A stretch of 9,539 bases of DNA from Bordetella parapertussis (GTDB taxonomy: Bacteria > Cyanobacteriota > Cyanobacteriia > PCC-6307 > Cyanobiaceae): NCBI GenBank assembly GCA_943324725.2, contig CALPMR020000100.1:1-9539 (forward strand). Reading direction: 5' to 3'. A model generated the notes under the pieces. It made no database searches, was not told where the DNA came from, and worked only from the letters and a program-made list of their open reading frames with translations. How positions within the stretch are numbered: position 1 is the stretch's first letter; each line of letters starts with the position of its first letter. Shown in pieces: positions 1 to 8,105 of this stretch. The position numbers were made by a program, and so were the translations under genes.

Positions 1-660
1 AAACCGAGGCTTGAAGGGAGTGGCGCTGGTGGCTGGGCCACTGCCAGGCAGGGCGCCCGGCGGCCGGCGGCCGGGCGGGCCCCCACTGGCCGCGCCGGTC
101 TTCACCGGCGCCGGCGGTTCGTAGACCGGCCGTGGCGCCTGGCCCGAGGAGCTGGCGGCAGCAGGGCTGGCTGGAATGCCCAGGTCGCGGGCGATGGAGG
201 CGCCGAGCTGCTGAAACTGCTCCTGGGTGATCAGGCCCTGCTCCAGCAGGGCAGTCCCGAGGGCGAGTTTGCTGCGCTGCTCCTGCAGCGCCGAAAGGCG
301 GCCGCAGCCATTCACCGAACTGCCGCCGAAGGGAATGGTGAGCATCAAGCCACCGCCGAGCTGGGAGGACGTGGCACTGCTGCTGGAATCGCCACTGCTG
401 GCCTGGGCACTGGTGCTGGGATTGGCGCTGAGGCCTGCCACGCTGAAGCTGGGCCGGGCCCCCTGGCTGTAGCGACAGCGCACGTTGTCTTCGGTTTCGA
501 TCTCAATGGTGGGGCCGTTGGTATCCCGAAAGCCGGGCCACACCTGAAGCTGCTGAGCGGAGGCAGGATGAGTTGCCAGGGTCAGACCAAGGGCCGGAAC
601 CAGACAGACCACGAACAGCCCTTCGCAGCAACGCAGGCGCAGGCCCGAGCGGATGGCCAT
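1..660 (-). CDS. Exported protein of unknown function, C-terminus beyond the window edge
   Basis: The reading frame is open from an ATG at 660 to base 1 (220 codons, no stop), so the 3' end lies outside the window. The start follows the stop of the chaperone-like gene by 7 nt, which suggests translational coupling; no Shine-Dalgarno is visible. Residues 1-35 look like a signal peptide (Arg-rich start, hydrophobic core, ending ASA before QQ). The mature part has Cys62 and Cys119, a Ser/Ala-rich stretch at about 82-99, a glycine-rich strand around 101-114, a probable helical segment at 123-157 (rich in Leu, Gln and Glu) and a Pro/Gly/Ala-rich low-complexity tail from about 163. I do not recognise the family. 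Sitting behind a pilin-like and a chaperone-like gene, it could be a surface or envelope partner of them; that is inference from position only. Confidence 0.7.
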   Translation of the reverse strand, partial: MAIRSGLRLRCCEGLFVVCLVPALGLTLATHPASAQQLQVWPGFRDTNGPTIEIETEDNVRCRYSQGARPSFSVAGLSANPSTSAQASSGDSSSSATSSQLGGGLMLTIPFGGSSVNGCGRLSALQEQRSKLALGTALLEQGLITQEQFQQLGASIARDLGIPASPAAASSSGQAPRPVYEPPAPVKTGAASGGPPGRRPPGALPGSGPATSATPFKPRF

Positions 661-667
661 GGCCGAA

Positions 668-1024
668 TCAGGGAGCGACGGAATAACGCTTGCAGGCCCG
701 CACTCGCATGGAGAGCTGGCCGATGGCGCCGGTGGTGTTCAAGGCCTTGGCCTCACTTTTGCTGATCGAAACAGCGCAGACGGCCCAGAGGGAATCGGGG
801 TTGAAGCGGATGAAAGCCTGGCGGGGGCGGTTGCGGCCCACGGTGAGCTGCTCGGGGTTGGCGGTAAAACTGCCTGGGCCGAGCTCAACCCCTTCTTTGT
901 TGATGCCCACGATCTGGAAGATGGTGTTGGCATCAGGGTTGTTCACCGTGATTCGGGCCTGGGAGCCCAGGGGCGGCTTGGCGAACCAAACCGCCACCGC
1001 CAGCAGAGAAGGAAGGACAAACAT
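668..1024 (-). CDS. Short exported PapD-like pilus chaperone candidate (single domain)
   Basis: A 118-residue protein. Residues 1-23 form a hydrophobic export segment, odd in having no basic residue before the core. The rest has the rhythm of the N-terminal immunoglobulin-like domain of periplasmic pilus chaperones: a strand with VNNP (27-30), then NPEQLTVGRNRPRQAFIRF (56-74), which resembles the 'sP..l.l.pGq.q.vRv' segment of PapD-type proteins, then a final strand rich in Arg and Lys. Usual chaperones are about 230-250 residues with two domains; here the second domain is absent. Cys83 and Cys111 could form a disulfide. An in-frame TGA lies upstream and no other ATG, GTG or TTG fits, so the start is fixed unless a rare codon is used. 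The gap to the pilin-like gene is 52 nt and to the next gene 7 nt, consistent with one operon. The gene is likely real; the chaperone assignment is tentative. Confidence 0.6.
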   Translation of the reverse strand: MFVLPSLLAVAVWFAKPPLGSQARITVNNPDANTIFQIVGINKEGVELGPGSFTANPEQLTVGRNRPRQAFIRFNPDSLWAVCAVSISKSEAKALNTTGAIGQLSMRVRACKRYSVAP

Positions 1025-1076
1025 CAGAGAAGAGGTCGAGCCCCATGCTGGAGACAGAACTGATCAGTGTTGACTA

Positions 1077-1589
1077 TTAGTTGCTGATGCAAGTAAGAGT
1101 GGTAGTCAATTCGTAATTGCCGGCCGCCAGAACACCCGTATTGGATGCGACACTAACACTTGTCGGGGTTTTTCCGTCGGACAGGAACTCTTCAACTTCC
1201 AGCTTACCACCGGATAAAGTAGTTGCCGCCAGCTCACCACGTGAAGACGCGAGCAGTACTTTTGCCGACACACCGCGCTCCATTGCAAGCGCTGGAGCTT
1301 TTAGTGAAACCGTGTCCAATACAAAGGCTGCCGGACCGCTGGCTTGCATAACCGTAGCGCCAGTGGCACTCAAGTCGTTTGGACCTGACATCCCTAAGGG
1401 CAGTGATGTGCCAGTCACGAAGCAAGCACTGGGAACTTCACCCTTGGCATCAATAGTGGTCTTGGATTCAGCCGCTTTGACAGCTGTTGTCGCCGCAGCG
1501 ATCAAACAAGCACTGCAGCCAATCGACAGAAGCAGAGAGCATTTCATGAGTGGTGACTCGAGAAAAGGTGAGGACGAACTCACTTTCAT
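1077..1589 (-). CDS. Secreted pilin-like protein, chaperone-usher subunit style
   Basis: A 170-residue exported protein. The ATG at 1589 is chosen because an excellent Shine-Dalgarno (AGGAGGG, 1593-1599) lies 3 nt upstream; the internal Met15 has none. This gives a long n-region, a hydrophobic core at 17-37 and cleavage near Ala39/Ala40. The mature protein is Ala/Ser/Thr/Val-rich and predicted beta, with one cysteine near the start (Cys56) and one at the very end (Cys167), and a closing strand AAGNYELTTTLTC. Two distant cysteines and a final 'aG.Y..t.t' strand are typical of fimbrial subunits of chaperone-usher systems, though no named pilin family is certain. Codons are balanced at the third position, unlike the strongly G/C-ending codons of the ATP synthase genes, which suggests later acquisition or different selection. 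It leads the set of three leftward genes. An NtcA-like palindrome lies about 70 nt upstream. Confidence 0.65.
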   Translation of the reverse strand: MKVSSSSPFLESPLMKCSLLLSIGCSACLIAAATTAVKAAESKTTIDAKGEVPSACFVTGTSLPLGMSGPNDLSATGATVMQASGPAAFVLDTVSLKAPALAMERGVSAKVLLASSRGELAATTLSGGKLEVEEFLSDGKTPTSVSVASNTGVLAAGNYELTTTLTCISN

Positions 1590-1592
1590 TCA

Positions 1593-1599
1593 CCCTCCT
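1593..1599 (-). promoter_or_regulatory. Strong Shine-Dalgarno of the pilin-like gene
   Basis: On the minus strand AGGAGGG ends 3 nt before the ATG at 1589. It decides the start over the internal Met15. It stands out because most genes in the window lack a good Shine-Dalgarno. Confidence 0.75.
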
Positions 1600-1659
1600 G
1601 GAGGCGTAAAGGGTCCGGCGACCCCTATCTCCCTCAGTTGGACGAGGCGAGCATCAGCT

Positions 1660-1679
1660 TTTGTAGTGGTTACTACAAA
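1660..1679. promoter_or_regulatory. NtcA-like palindrome upstream of the pilin-like gene
   Basis: TTTGTAGTGGTTACTACAAA has perfect 8-bp arms around a 4-base centre. It contains TGTA-N8-TACA, which fits the GTA-N8-TAC consensus of the cyanobacterial nitrogen regulator NtcA. The centre lies about 80 nt upstream of the start of the pilin-like gene. A TAN3T -10 box at the classical 22-nt spacing is not evident on either strand, so repression, another CRP-family regulator, or a plain RNA hairpin in the leader are also possible. Confidence 0.45.
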
Positions 1680-1733
1680 TTGAGGCAGGAGCCCCTCGTG
1701 CAAAGGGGGTGCCCCAGGTTGCGGAGAGTCGCA

Positions 1734-2640
1734 TCAGCCCTGCTCCGATAGCTGCAGCCAGCTCATAACGAGCAACCTCCGGATGCCGCGGACAACGGCC
1801 ATCAAGCCAGACCGGATTGAGCCAGAAGCGTTGCTGCCGAGCAGGTTGATGGTCAGAGCGCGCAGCCGGGGCAGCGCCCGGACTGCGTCGGGCACACTGT
1901 CGCGATGGGCGTCTTCCCCGAGCGGCAGATGCCGCAGCCAGTGCCCCTCGTTCTCGATCACCCAGTGCCGCCGGACCTGGAACCTGTTGCACATTTGCCC
2001 CCCCACGCAGCCTCTTCACAGGCGGCTCTCAATCTGCCCAAATGGCAATGACACCAAAGGATCCTGGCGAAAGAATGGGCCGCGAACACGCCCAGATCCT
2101 TCCGCCCCTGGATTCCTGAGCAGACCCGGCACTTGCCAACGTCGCCGGTGAACTGGCAGCACGGCGATCAACCGGTGCTCTTCCTGCTGGCGTTGCCGGC
2201 TGAGCTGGACCTTGAGATCATCCTGGCTCCATCACGCACAAGGAGCCGCCTGGCGAGAAGGTATTGGAGCCGCGGATGTCGACGACATCTGCGGCGATGC
2301 AGTTGGGATCAAAGTCAAGCTCAAGGCCTCCCAGTGCATCGCCACGATCCACGCGCCTGGGGTGAGCAGGCTGAACTCCTGGATGCCCAGGAAGATCCGG
2401 TGCTACGACAACAGCACCATCAACAGCGCCAAGCCATCCATTTCGCTGCTAAGCAGCATCTTTGACTCGGCGCCAGGCCCCAATCGGACTGCAGAAGATT
2501 CGATGCAATCAACAGGCCAATATCCCCTCTGATTGCGGCAGGCGATGCACCAGTGGCCTGCCACCACGGTCGCCGGCAGGCGCAACCTTCAGCGAAAACG
2601 GCTGCAGCACCTGGCCACAGATAACCCCAAAAGCCTTCGG
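1734..2640 (-). pseudogene. Decayed ISAs1-family transposase
   Basis: The C-terminal part (2006 to 1734) is still open and carries the ISAs1 signature: RRHWVIENEGHW followed by LGEDAHR, then a conserved Leu/Ile/Asn stretch (TINLL) and SIRSGL. Just upstream, in the same frame but beyond a TGA at 2016-2018, lies GQIESR, matching the 'HGRIE.R' block of the family. Further upstream the frame has a TGA at 2232-2234 and a TAG at 2403-2405. Weaker pieces resemble the catalytic region: a DG motif near 2440 and, in another frame, an Ile-Ala-Ala-Asp segment near 2300. A GFWGY-like fragment at 2635-2618 could be the N-terminal associated domain. The span fits a full transposase of about 370 residues. 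No convincing terminal repeats or target duplication were found. The C-terminal call is firm; the upstream extent is approximate. This explains the 700 bases before the LuxR gene. Confidence 0.65.
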
Positions 2641-2731
2641 CCAGTTTTAAGACAGTTTTCAAGTCGTCACAGGGAACGGCCGCCTCAAACCTGAAAAGCA
2701 GCCGACGAATCTCGGTGGCCCCCATTAGTGT

Positions 2732-2747
2732 CGTGACCAAATTCACG
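2732..2747. promoter_or_regulatory. CRP-like inverted repeat before the LuxR-type gene
   Basis: CGTGACCAAATTCACG is a 5-bp inverted repeat with a 6-base spacer and matches the GTGA-N6-TCAC core bound by CRP-family proteins, including cyanobacterial SYCRP1-type regulators. It ends 29 nt before the ATG at 2777, which would suit a repressor or autoregulatory site. No convincing -35/-10 pair was seen. Confidence 0.35.
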
Positions 2748-2776
2748 CCTTTTGGTTGGTGGAACATTTACCGCGC

Positions 2777-3490
2777 ATGAGGCAAACGAGGCCCAACTTC
2801 TCGGCAGCGATTAATTGGCTGTTGACCAGTGAGATTCGGCTCAAGGTGGGCGTCGTGTCAAGCCAGCGCCTGATGCTGTTTGGGCTTTATCACCTTGTTT
2901 CTCAAAAGCGGTGTTTCGCCTTCATGGCCTCAAGCAAGCATGCAGCATTGGAGGGGATACAGCAACATCAGCCAGGCATCTTGATCATCACCCCTGACTT
3001 GGACCAAGCCGATTCAGGCTTGGAGGTGCTGGAGCAAGCTCATCAGTTAGAAAGAAATTTATGCAGCATCTTGATTGTAAATTCAAGCCGGCACGATCCC
3101 AATCTCGCCTTCAGGTCAAAAGCCAAGGCGGTGATCTGCGAAGAAGAGATCTTCACGCCCGGAGATCCCCAGGATCAGCTGATCATCTCCCTGGCCCAGG
3201 GCAAAAGCTATCGTTCGCCAGCCCTGAAAGCACTGATGGCCGACCAGAAGTTGGCACCTGTAGGCCGTACGGATTGCCCTCCCAGTTTGACAGGGCGCGA
3301 GCAGGCAGTGGCCGCCCTGCTGATGGAGGGTTGCAACGATCGACAGGTCGCCGATCGCCTCGGCATGGCTTACACAACCGTCCGTACCCACGGCCGCTCA
3401 CTGCGGCAAAAATTCGGCGTCTCCAATCGCAGCCAACTGGTGCTCCAGTTGATCCACTTCGGCCTTGAGCCTCTGCAGAGAAGCCGCTGA
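2777..3490 (+). CDS. LuxR-family response-regulator-like transcription factor
   Basis: A 237-residue DNA-binding regulator. Residues from about 20 to 135 resemble a receiver fold: LKVGVVSSQRLML (22-34) as the first strand and helix, GILIITPDLDQADSGLEVL (67-85) where the phospho-acceptor should be, and AKAVICEE (116-123) where a conserved Lys usually sits. Asp74 is the only plausible acceptor, the early acidic pair is missing and the Lys is replaced, so phosphorylation may be lost. Residues 170-230 are a clear LuxR/GerE helix-turn-helix: LTGREQAVAALLMEGCNDRQ, then VADRLGMAYTTVRTH, then LRQKFGVSNRSQL. The ATG at 2777 is chosen; a TTG at 2756 or GTG at 2759 in frame would add seven or six residues, and none has a good Shine-Dalgarno. 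Its 3' end overlaps the leftward small ORF by 93 nt. The target is unknown. Confidence 0.85.
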   Translation: MRQTRPNFSAAINWLLTSEIRLKVGVVSSQRLMLFGLYHLVSQKRCFAFMASSKHAALEGIQQHQPGILIITPDLDQADSGLEVLEQAHQLERNLCSILIVNSSRHDPNLAFRSKAKAVICEEEIFTPGDPQDQLIISLAQGKSYRSPALKALMADQKLAPVGRTDCPPSLTGREQAVAALLMEGCNDRQVADRLGMAYTTVRTHGRSLRQKFGVSNRSQLVLQLIHFGLEPLQRSR

Positions 3491-3710
3491 AACGGCGTTC
3501 TCGCTGGCATCATCCCGTCTCAAGGCGAGGCAGAAACTGACACCGCCGCCGCCACTGGCCAGCACCGAACAGATCCAACCGCTGATCAGTCCCAGCTGCC
3601 GCCTGGCCACCAAGGTCGAGTCGCCGCAGGCGGTGGTCGAGACAATCGGGTGGGCCGGCAAGGCTGACCCCAGCATCAGCCCAGCCAGCAACAAGCTGAA
3701 GCCGCGTCAT
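3398..3710 (-). pseudogene. Small secreted-protein ORF with a frameshifted signal peptide
   Basis: The frame open from 3694 to 3398 (98 codons) begins with a hydrophobic LLLAGLMLGSALPA segment but no basic n-region, and its only starts are TTG codons or a late ATG at 3676. A TGA precedes it. In the next frame an ATG at 3710, with GGAG 5 nt upstream (3716-3719), encodes M-T-R-L-Q and then reaches the same hydrophobic segment if one base is gained or lost. Together they would make a normal signal peptide and a protein of about 103 residues. The mature part has three cysteines, a hydrophobic Gly-rich stretch, and a possible coiled coil near the end (SLQRLKAEVDQLEHQLAAIG). The last 93 nt are antisense to the LuxR gene. 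It lies 93 nt downstream of the oxygenase gene on the same strand. I do not know the family; a real frameshift, a sequencing error or a chance ORF are all possible. Confidence 0.4.
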
Positions 3711-3803
3711 AACGACTCCAAGGCTGGTGGATCGAGTTTCAGACACGATCAGCAGAACCCAGATCGAGCAGGGCTCTCCAACCTGCCTCAAGCAGACCAT
3801 CCA

Positions 3804-4538
3804 TCAAAGCGCCTGCCAATCCCCCGGATGGGGCGCCAGATATTCCGGCGGCTCCCCTGCAGCAGCCTGCGGCGCCGTCAGCACCAGATCCAGGCTGAGC
3901 GAAAAACGGCTGTCATCGGGCTCCTCGTTCTCCAGCACGGCGTGATCGACGCTGGCCGGAAACAGCAGCAGCAGCCCCGCCCGCGGCGCCACATCGAACC
4001 AGGGGGCATTCCACTGCCCCGCGCCGACAGCATCGGGCCGGATCGGGCCATCGTGGCCGACAGCCAAGCCCGGCACGAGCTCATTAGCGCGGCAAGGCGG
4101 GTAAAAACGCAGGCAACCGCTGCGGCCGCTGCCGTCGCCATTGAGGTAATAGACAGCGCTGAGATGGGCATTGGGATGGTGGTGGCGGCCCACCACCTGG
4201 CCCGCTTCGCTCACCACCGGCCAGCAGCGCTGGAGATGCAGGGCCACCCGGCTGCGCTCGAAGCCCAGCCCTTCGAGGTAGACACCGGCATGACCAGTCA
4301 GGAGGCTGATCAGGGGCGCAAAGGTCGGATGGCGATGCAGTTGCCAGACACCATTGAGATCACCGGTCCAGGCGCAGCCGGGATCCGGGTTGGAATCCGC
4401 CTCCCCCTGAAACTGGCGGATCGCCTGCATCTGCAGGGCCGTATCGAGGGGATCGCTCGCCAGCTGCACCATCCCCAGAGCAAGCGGGAAAAGGGGCTGC
4501 AGCGTCAGGCAGGGCGCAGAGGGAACGGAAGGGACCAT
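3804..4538 (-). CDS. Putative 2OG-Fe(II) oxygenase family protein (TIGR02466-like)
   Basis: A 244-residue protein if started at the ATG at 4538, just before LQPLFPLALGMVQL, which resembles the usual N-terminal strand of this family. The frame continues upstream to a GTG at 4739, but that extension is Ser/Arg/Pro-rich and looks non-coding. The core is a double-stranded beta-helix pattern: RHHHPNAHLSAVYYLNGDG (118-136) with candidate iron ligands, CLRFYPP (142-148), LLLLFPASVDHAV (189-201) with the distal iron-binding His199, and SRFSLSLDL (210-218), where Arg211 would bind 2-oxoglutarate. This resembles TIGR02466/2OG-FeII_Oxy_5 proteins, whose substrates are mostly unknown. The canonical His-x-Asp is not obvious; His119, His121, Asn123 and His125 are candidates. 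No Shine-Dalgarno is seen. The gene follows the ATP synthase genes on the same strand after a 435-nt gap, so it is probably a separate unit. Confidence 0.75.
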   Translation of the reverse strand: MVPSVPSAPCLTLQPLFPLALGMVQLASDPLDTALQMQAIRQFQGEADSNPDPGCAWTGDLNGVWQLHRHPTFAPLISLLTGHAGVYLEGLGFERSRVALHLQRCWPVVSEAGQVVGRHHHPNAHLSAVYYLNGDGSGRSGCLRFYPPCRANELVPGLAVGHDGPIRPDAVGAGQWNAPWFDVAPRAGLLLLFPASVDHAVLENEEPDDSRFSLSLDLVLTAPQAAAGEPPEYLAPHPGDWQAL

Positions 4539-4727
4539 GACCAACGGGTGAACGGGGCCGCCCGGGGCGGGACGCTGGGAAGGGCCTAGATCATCCTGAG
4601 CGATCGGCCGGCTGGCCACCAACTCCGATCGATGCCCGGCTGAAAAAGATGGCGGCGGCAGCAGTAGAGCGTTGCTGAACCGGGAGCTCAAGGACCGAGG
4701 CGATAGTGACTCAGACAACGCTGCCGC

Positions 4728-4743
4728 TCGAGTGGCCACTCGA
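4728..4743. promoter_or_regulatory. Perfect 16-bp palindrome upstream of the oxygenase gene
   Basis: TCGAGTGGCCACTCGA is fully self-complementary. It lies about 190 nt upstream of the oxygenase ATG, outside any supported gene. It could be an operator for a dimeric regulator; no known consensus was recognised. Confidence 0.3.
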
Positions 4744-4948
4744 ATTGCAGATCAATCGAAGTTGGCCGACCAGCGCGATGTCTGCTCTGCAGCGATGGAT
4801 CGCTGGCGCGATCAACATGGCCCCGCAATAAAAAGCCCCCGAAAGCATCATGACTGCGACGTGTGCCGCAACAAGAAGCCTGCAGGAGCAAGGGAGGTCG
4901 ACACACCCGGAAGGCGGCAAAGAAAGCCACCAACCAGGATTGCTTGAT

Positions 4949-4966
4949 CCCGGCATCGGAGCCGGG
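4949..4966 (-). terminator. Weak hairpin after the gamma gene
   Basis: CCCGGC and GCCGGG form a 6-bp GC stem with a 6-base loop, 7 nt past the gamma stop codon. No run of T follows on the minus strand, so it is not a classical intrinsic terminator; it may protect the mRNA 3' end. Confidence 0.3.
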
Positions 4967-4973
4967 TGTTGGA

Positions 4974-5924
4974 TCACATCGCCGAAGAACCACCCACCAC
5001 TTCCAGGATTTCCTGGGTGATGGCAGCCTGGCGGGCCTTGTTGTAATCCAGAGTCAACGATTTGGCCAAGGCCTTGGCGTTGTCACTGGCGTTGTTCATC
5101 GCCGTCATCCGGCTGGCCAGTTCACTGGCGGCGGCCTCCTGCAGGGAGCGCAACAGCTGATTGGACAGATACAGGGGCAGCAGGGCATTGAGCAGCTGGT
5201 CAGGGTCCTGCTCGAACACGAAGTCCGATTGCAGTGGCGGCTGCGTGCTGTCCACCTTGGCCACCTCAACCCCGAGACGACCCTCCCGGGTGATCAGGCG
5301 GAAGATCTCGTCCTCGGCCACGGCGATGCCCTGGGGATCCAGAGGCAACAGGGTCTGGACGACCGGCTTGGAACTCACCAGGTTGATGAACTTGGTGAAG
5401 ATGATCTCGACCCGATCGGTGCTGCCGGAGAGGAACTGAGCCAGCACCTCATTGGCGATGCTGTTGGCCTCATCGGCCGTGGGCACCTGCTCGAGACCGG
5501 TGAAGGTGGCGCGGATCTTGTACTGGGAGGCGCGATTCTGGAAATAGGTGATCGCCTTGCGGCCCATCAACACCAGATCCACCTCATAGCCCTGGGCCTT
5601 GAGTTCGGCGAAGCGCTGCTCGGTGCGCTTGATGATGTTGGCGTTGTAGCCACCGCAGAGGCCGCGGTCGCCGGTCACCGACAGCAGGGTGATGGTGCCC
5701 ACATCCCGCTGGGAGAGCAGGGGAGCATCGGCACCCTCGAAACCCATGCGGGTCTGCAGGTTCTGCAGCACGCGGGCGAGGCGATCGGCGAAGGGGCGGC
5801 TGCGCAACACCTGCTCCTGGGCACGGCGCACCTTGGCGGCCGCCACCAGGCGCATCGCCTCGGTGATCTTGCGAGTGTTCTTGACCGAACTGATCCGGTC
5901 GCGGATGTCCTTGAGATTGGCCAT
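4974..5924 (-). CDS. atpG: ATP synthase gamma subunit
   Basis: Central rotor shaft of F1 (called atpC in cyanobacterial papers); it turns inside the alpha/beta hexamer and couples c-ring rotation to ATP synthesis at the thylakoid membrane. The 316 residues are the cyanobacterial length. The N-terminal helix ([19 protein letters not shown], 6-24) and C-terminal helix ([20 protein letters not shown], 277-296) form the coiled-coil shaft. [13 protein letters not shown] (82-94) is the conserved central block. The insertion at about 196-230 ([20 protein letters not shown] and following) is typical of photosynthetic gamma subunits, and it has no cysteines: Cys90 is the only one in the protein, so the redox switch of plant chloroplasts is absent. 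The gene follows alpha by 12 nt; a GAGGA Shine-Dalgarno overlaps the alpha stop, suggesting coupled translation. Start ATG at 5924. It is the last ATP synthase gene of the cluster. Confidence 0.97.
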   Translation of the reverse strand: MANLKDIRDRISSVKNTRKITEAMRLVAAAKVRRAQEQVLRSRPFADRLARVLQNLQTRMGFEGADAPLLSQRDVGTITLLSVTGDRGLCGGYNANIIKRTEQRFAELKAQGYEVDLVLMGRKAITYFQNRASQYKIRATFTGLEQVPTADEANSIANEVLAQFLSGSTDRVEIIFTKFINLVSSKPVVQTLLPLDPQGIAVAEDEIFRLITREGRLGVEVAKVDSTQPPLQSDFVFEQDPDQLLNALLPLYLSNQLLRSLQEAAASELASRMTAMNNASDNAKALAKSLTLDYNKARQAAITQEILEVVGGSSAM

Positions 5925-5936
5925 GGATCAGGTTCC

Positions 5937-7556
<1,620 letters not shown>

Positions 7557-8105
7557 TTAACTCACCTTGGCCAGCTCCAGACCGAGCCGACGCACCTGCC
7601 CGGCAAGGCTGGCATCGATCACCTGGGAACCGACGCTGAGCACGAATCCGCCGATCAGAGCGGGATCCACCAGGAGGTTGATCTCCACCTTGTCGGTGCC
7701 CGCGACGGTCTTGAGCTTCTCGGTGATCAGAGCCTGTTGCTCTTCGCTGAGGGCCGTGGCGGAGGTCACCGTGGCCAGGGCAATGCCGTTCTGCTGGCGG
7801 AAGAGCTCCAGCACCCGCTCAAGCACGGCATCGAGGTAGCCGATCCGCTGGCGATCGGCGAGCAGTTTGAGCAGATTCAGAAAGGCAGGTGACACCTGCT
7901 CGCCGAACAGGCTCACCAATGCAGCCTTCTTGGCCACAACTTCCAGCACCGGGGAGGCCATCGCCGCCCGCAGTTCGGGAGATTGCTCCCAGATGGCCAG
8001 GACATCCCTGGCCTGGTCGATCACCAGGTCGGTGTCACCGTTGGCTTCGCTCACCTGGAGAAAGGCTTCAGCCCAGGGATTGGTGATGGTATTGAGCAGC
8101 GGCAT
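7557..8105 (-). CDS. atpH: ATP synthase delta subunit
   Basis: Peripheral-stalk subunit on top of F1 (OSCP type; atpD in cyanobacterial naming) that joins the head to b and b' and stops the head from turning. It has 182 residues, the usual length. The N-terminal helical domain (about 6-110) includes NPWAEAFLQVSE (8-19) and FLNLLKLLADRQRI (75-88). The C-terminal signature is LLVDPALIGGFVLSVGSQVI (144-163), followed by DASLAGQVRRLGLEL. Its ATG at 8105 shares one base with the TGA of the b gene (TGATG), which points to translational coupling; there is no separate Shine-Dalgarno. Codon use matches the rest of the operon and nothing is missing. Confidence 0.96.
   Translation of the reverse strand: MPLLNTITNPWAEAFLQVSEANGDTDLVIDQARDVLAIWEQSPELRAAMASPVLEVVAKKAALVSLFGEQVSPAFLNLLKLLADRQRIGYLDAVLERVLELFRQQNGIALATVTSATALSEEQQALITEKLKTVAGTDKVEINLLVDPALIGGFVLSVGSQVIDASLAGQVRRLGLELAKVS

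Larger units (their letters stand above)
4539..4973. other. Intergenic stretch with a short membrane-like ORF remnant
   Basis: No convincing gene is present. On the minus strand a GTG at 4977, overlapping the gamma stop codon, opens 88 codons to 4711. The N-terminal half looks random, while the middle (MLSGAFYCGAMLIAPAIHR) resembles one transmembrane helix of a small membrane protein. Codon use is mixed rather than G/C-ending, so it is either chance or a decayed fragment. The stretch also holds a hairpin (4949-4966) and a palindrome (4728-4743), and any promoter for the oxygenase gene should lie here, although no clear -35/-10 pair was found. Confidence 0.4.

Noticed and set aside
2..15. AACCGAGGCTTGAA at the left edge resembles AACCGAGGTTTGAA at 9526-9539
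   Set aside because: 13 of 14 bases match, but the left copy is within a coding frame and there is no other sign of a repeat or attachment site; treated as chance.
1731..1742. GCATCAGCCCTG as a possible inverted-repeat end of the insertion sequence
   Set aside because: It overlaps the transposase stop and I found no matching copy at the other end, so no terminus is called.
2212..2532. A plus-strand 106-codon frame in the gap before the regulator
   Set aside because: It has no recognisable motif and is opposite the decayed transposase.
3465..4589. A 374-codon plus-strand open frame
   Set aside because: It is antisense to the oxygenase gene, whose conserved motifs decide the coding strand.
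4739..4739. GTG at 4739 as the start of the oxygenase
   Set aside because: It would add 67 low-complexity residues without family similarity; the ATG at 4538 fits the expected N-terminus.
4815..4845. GGGGGCTTTTTATT on the minus strand as an intrinsic terminator of the gamma transcript
   Set aside because: A T run is present but I found no adequate inverted repeat before it.
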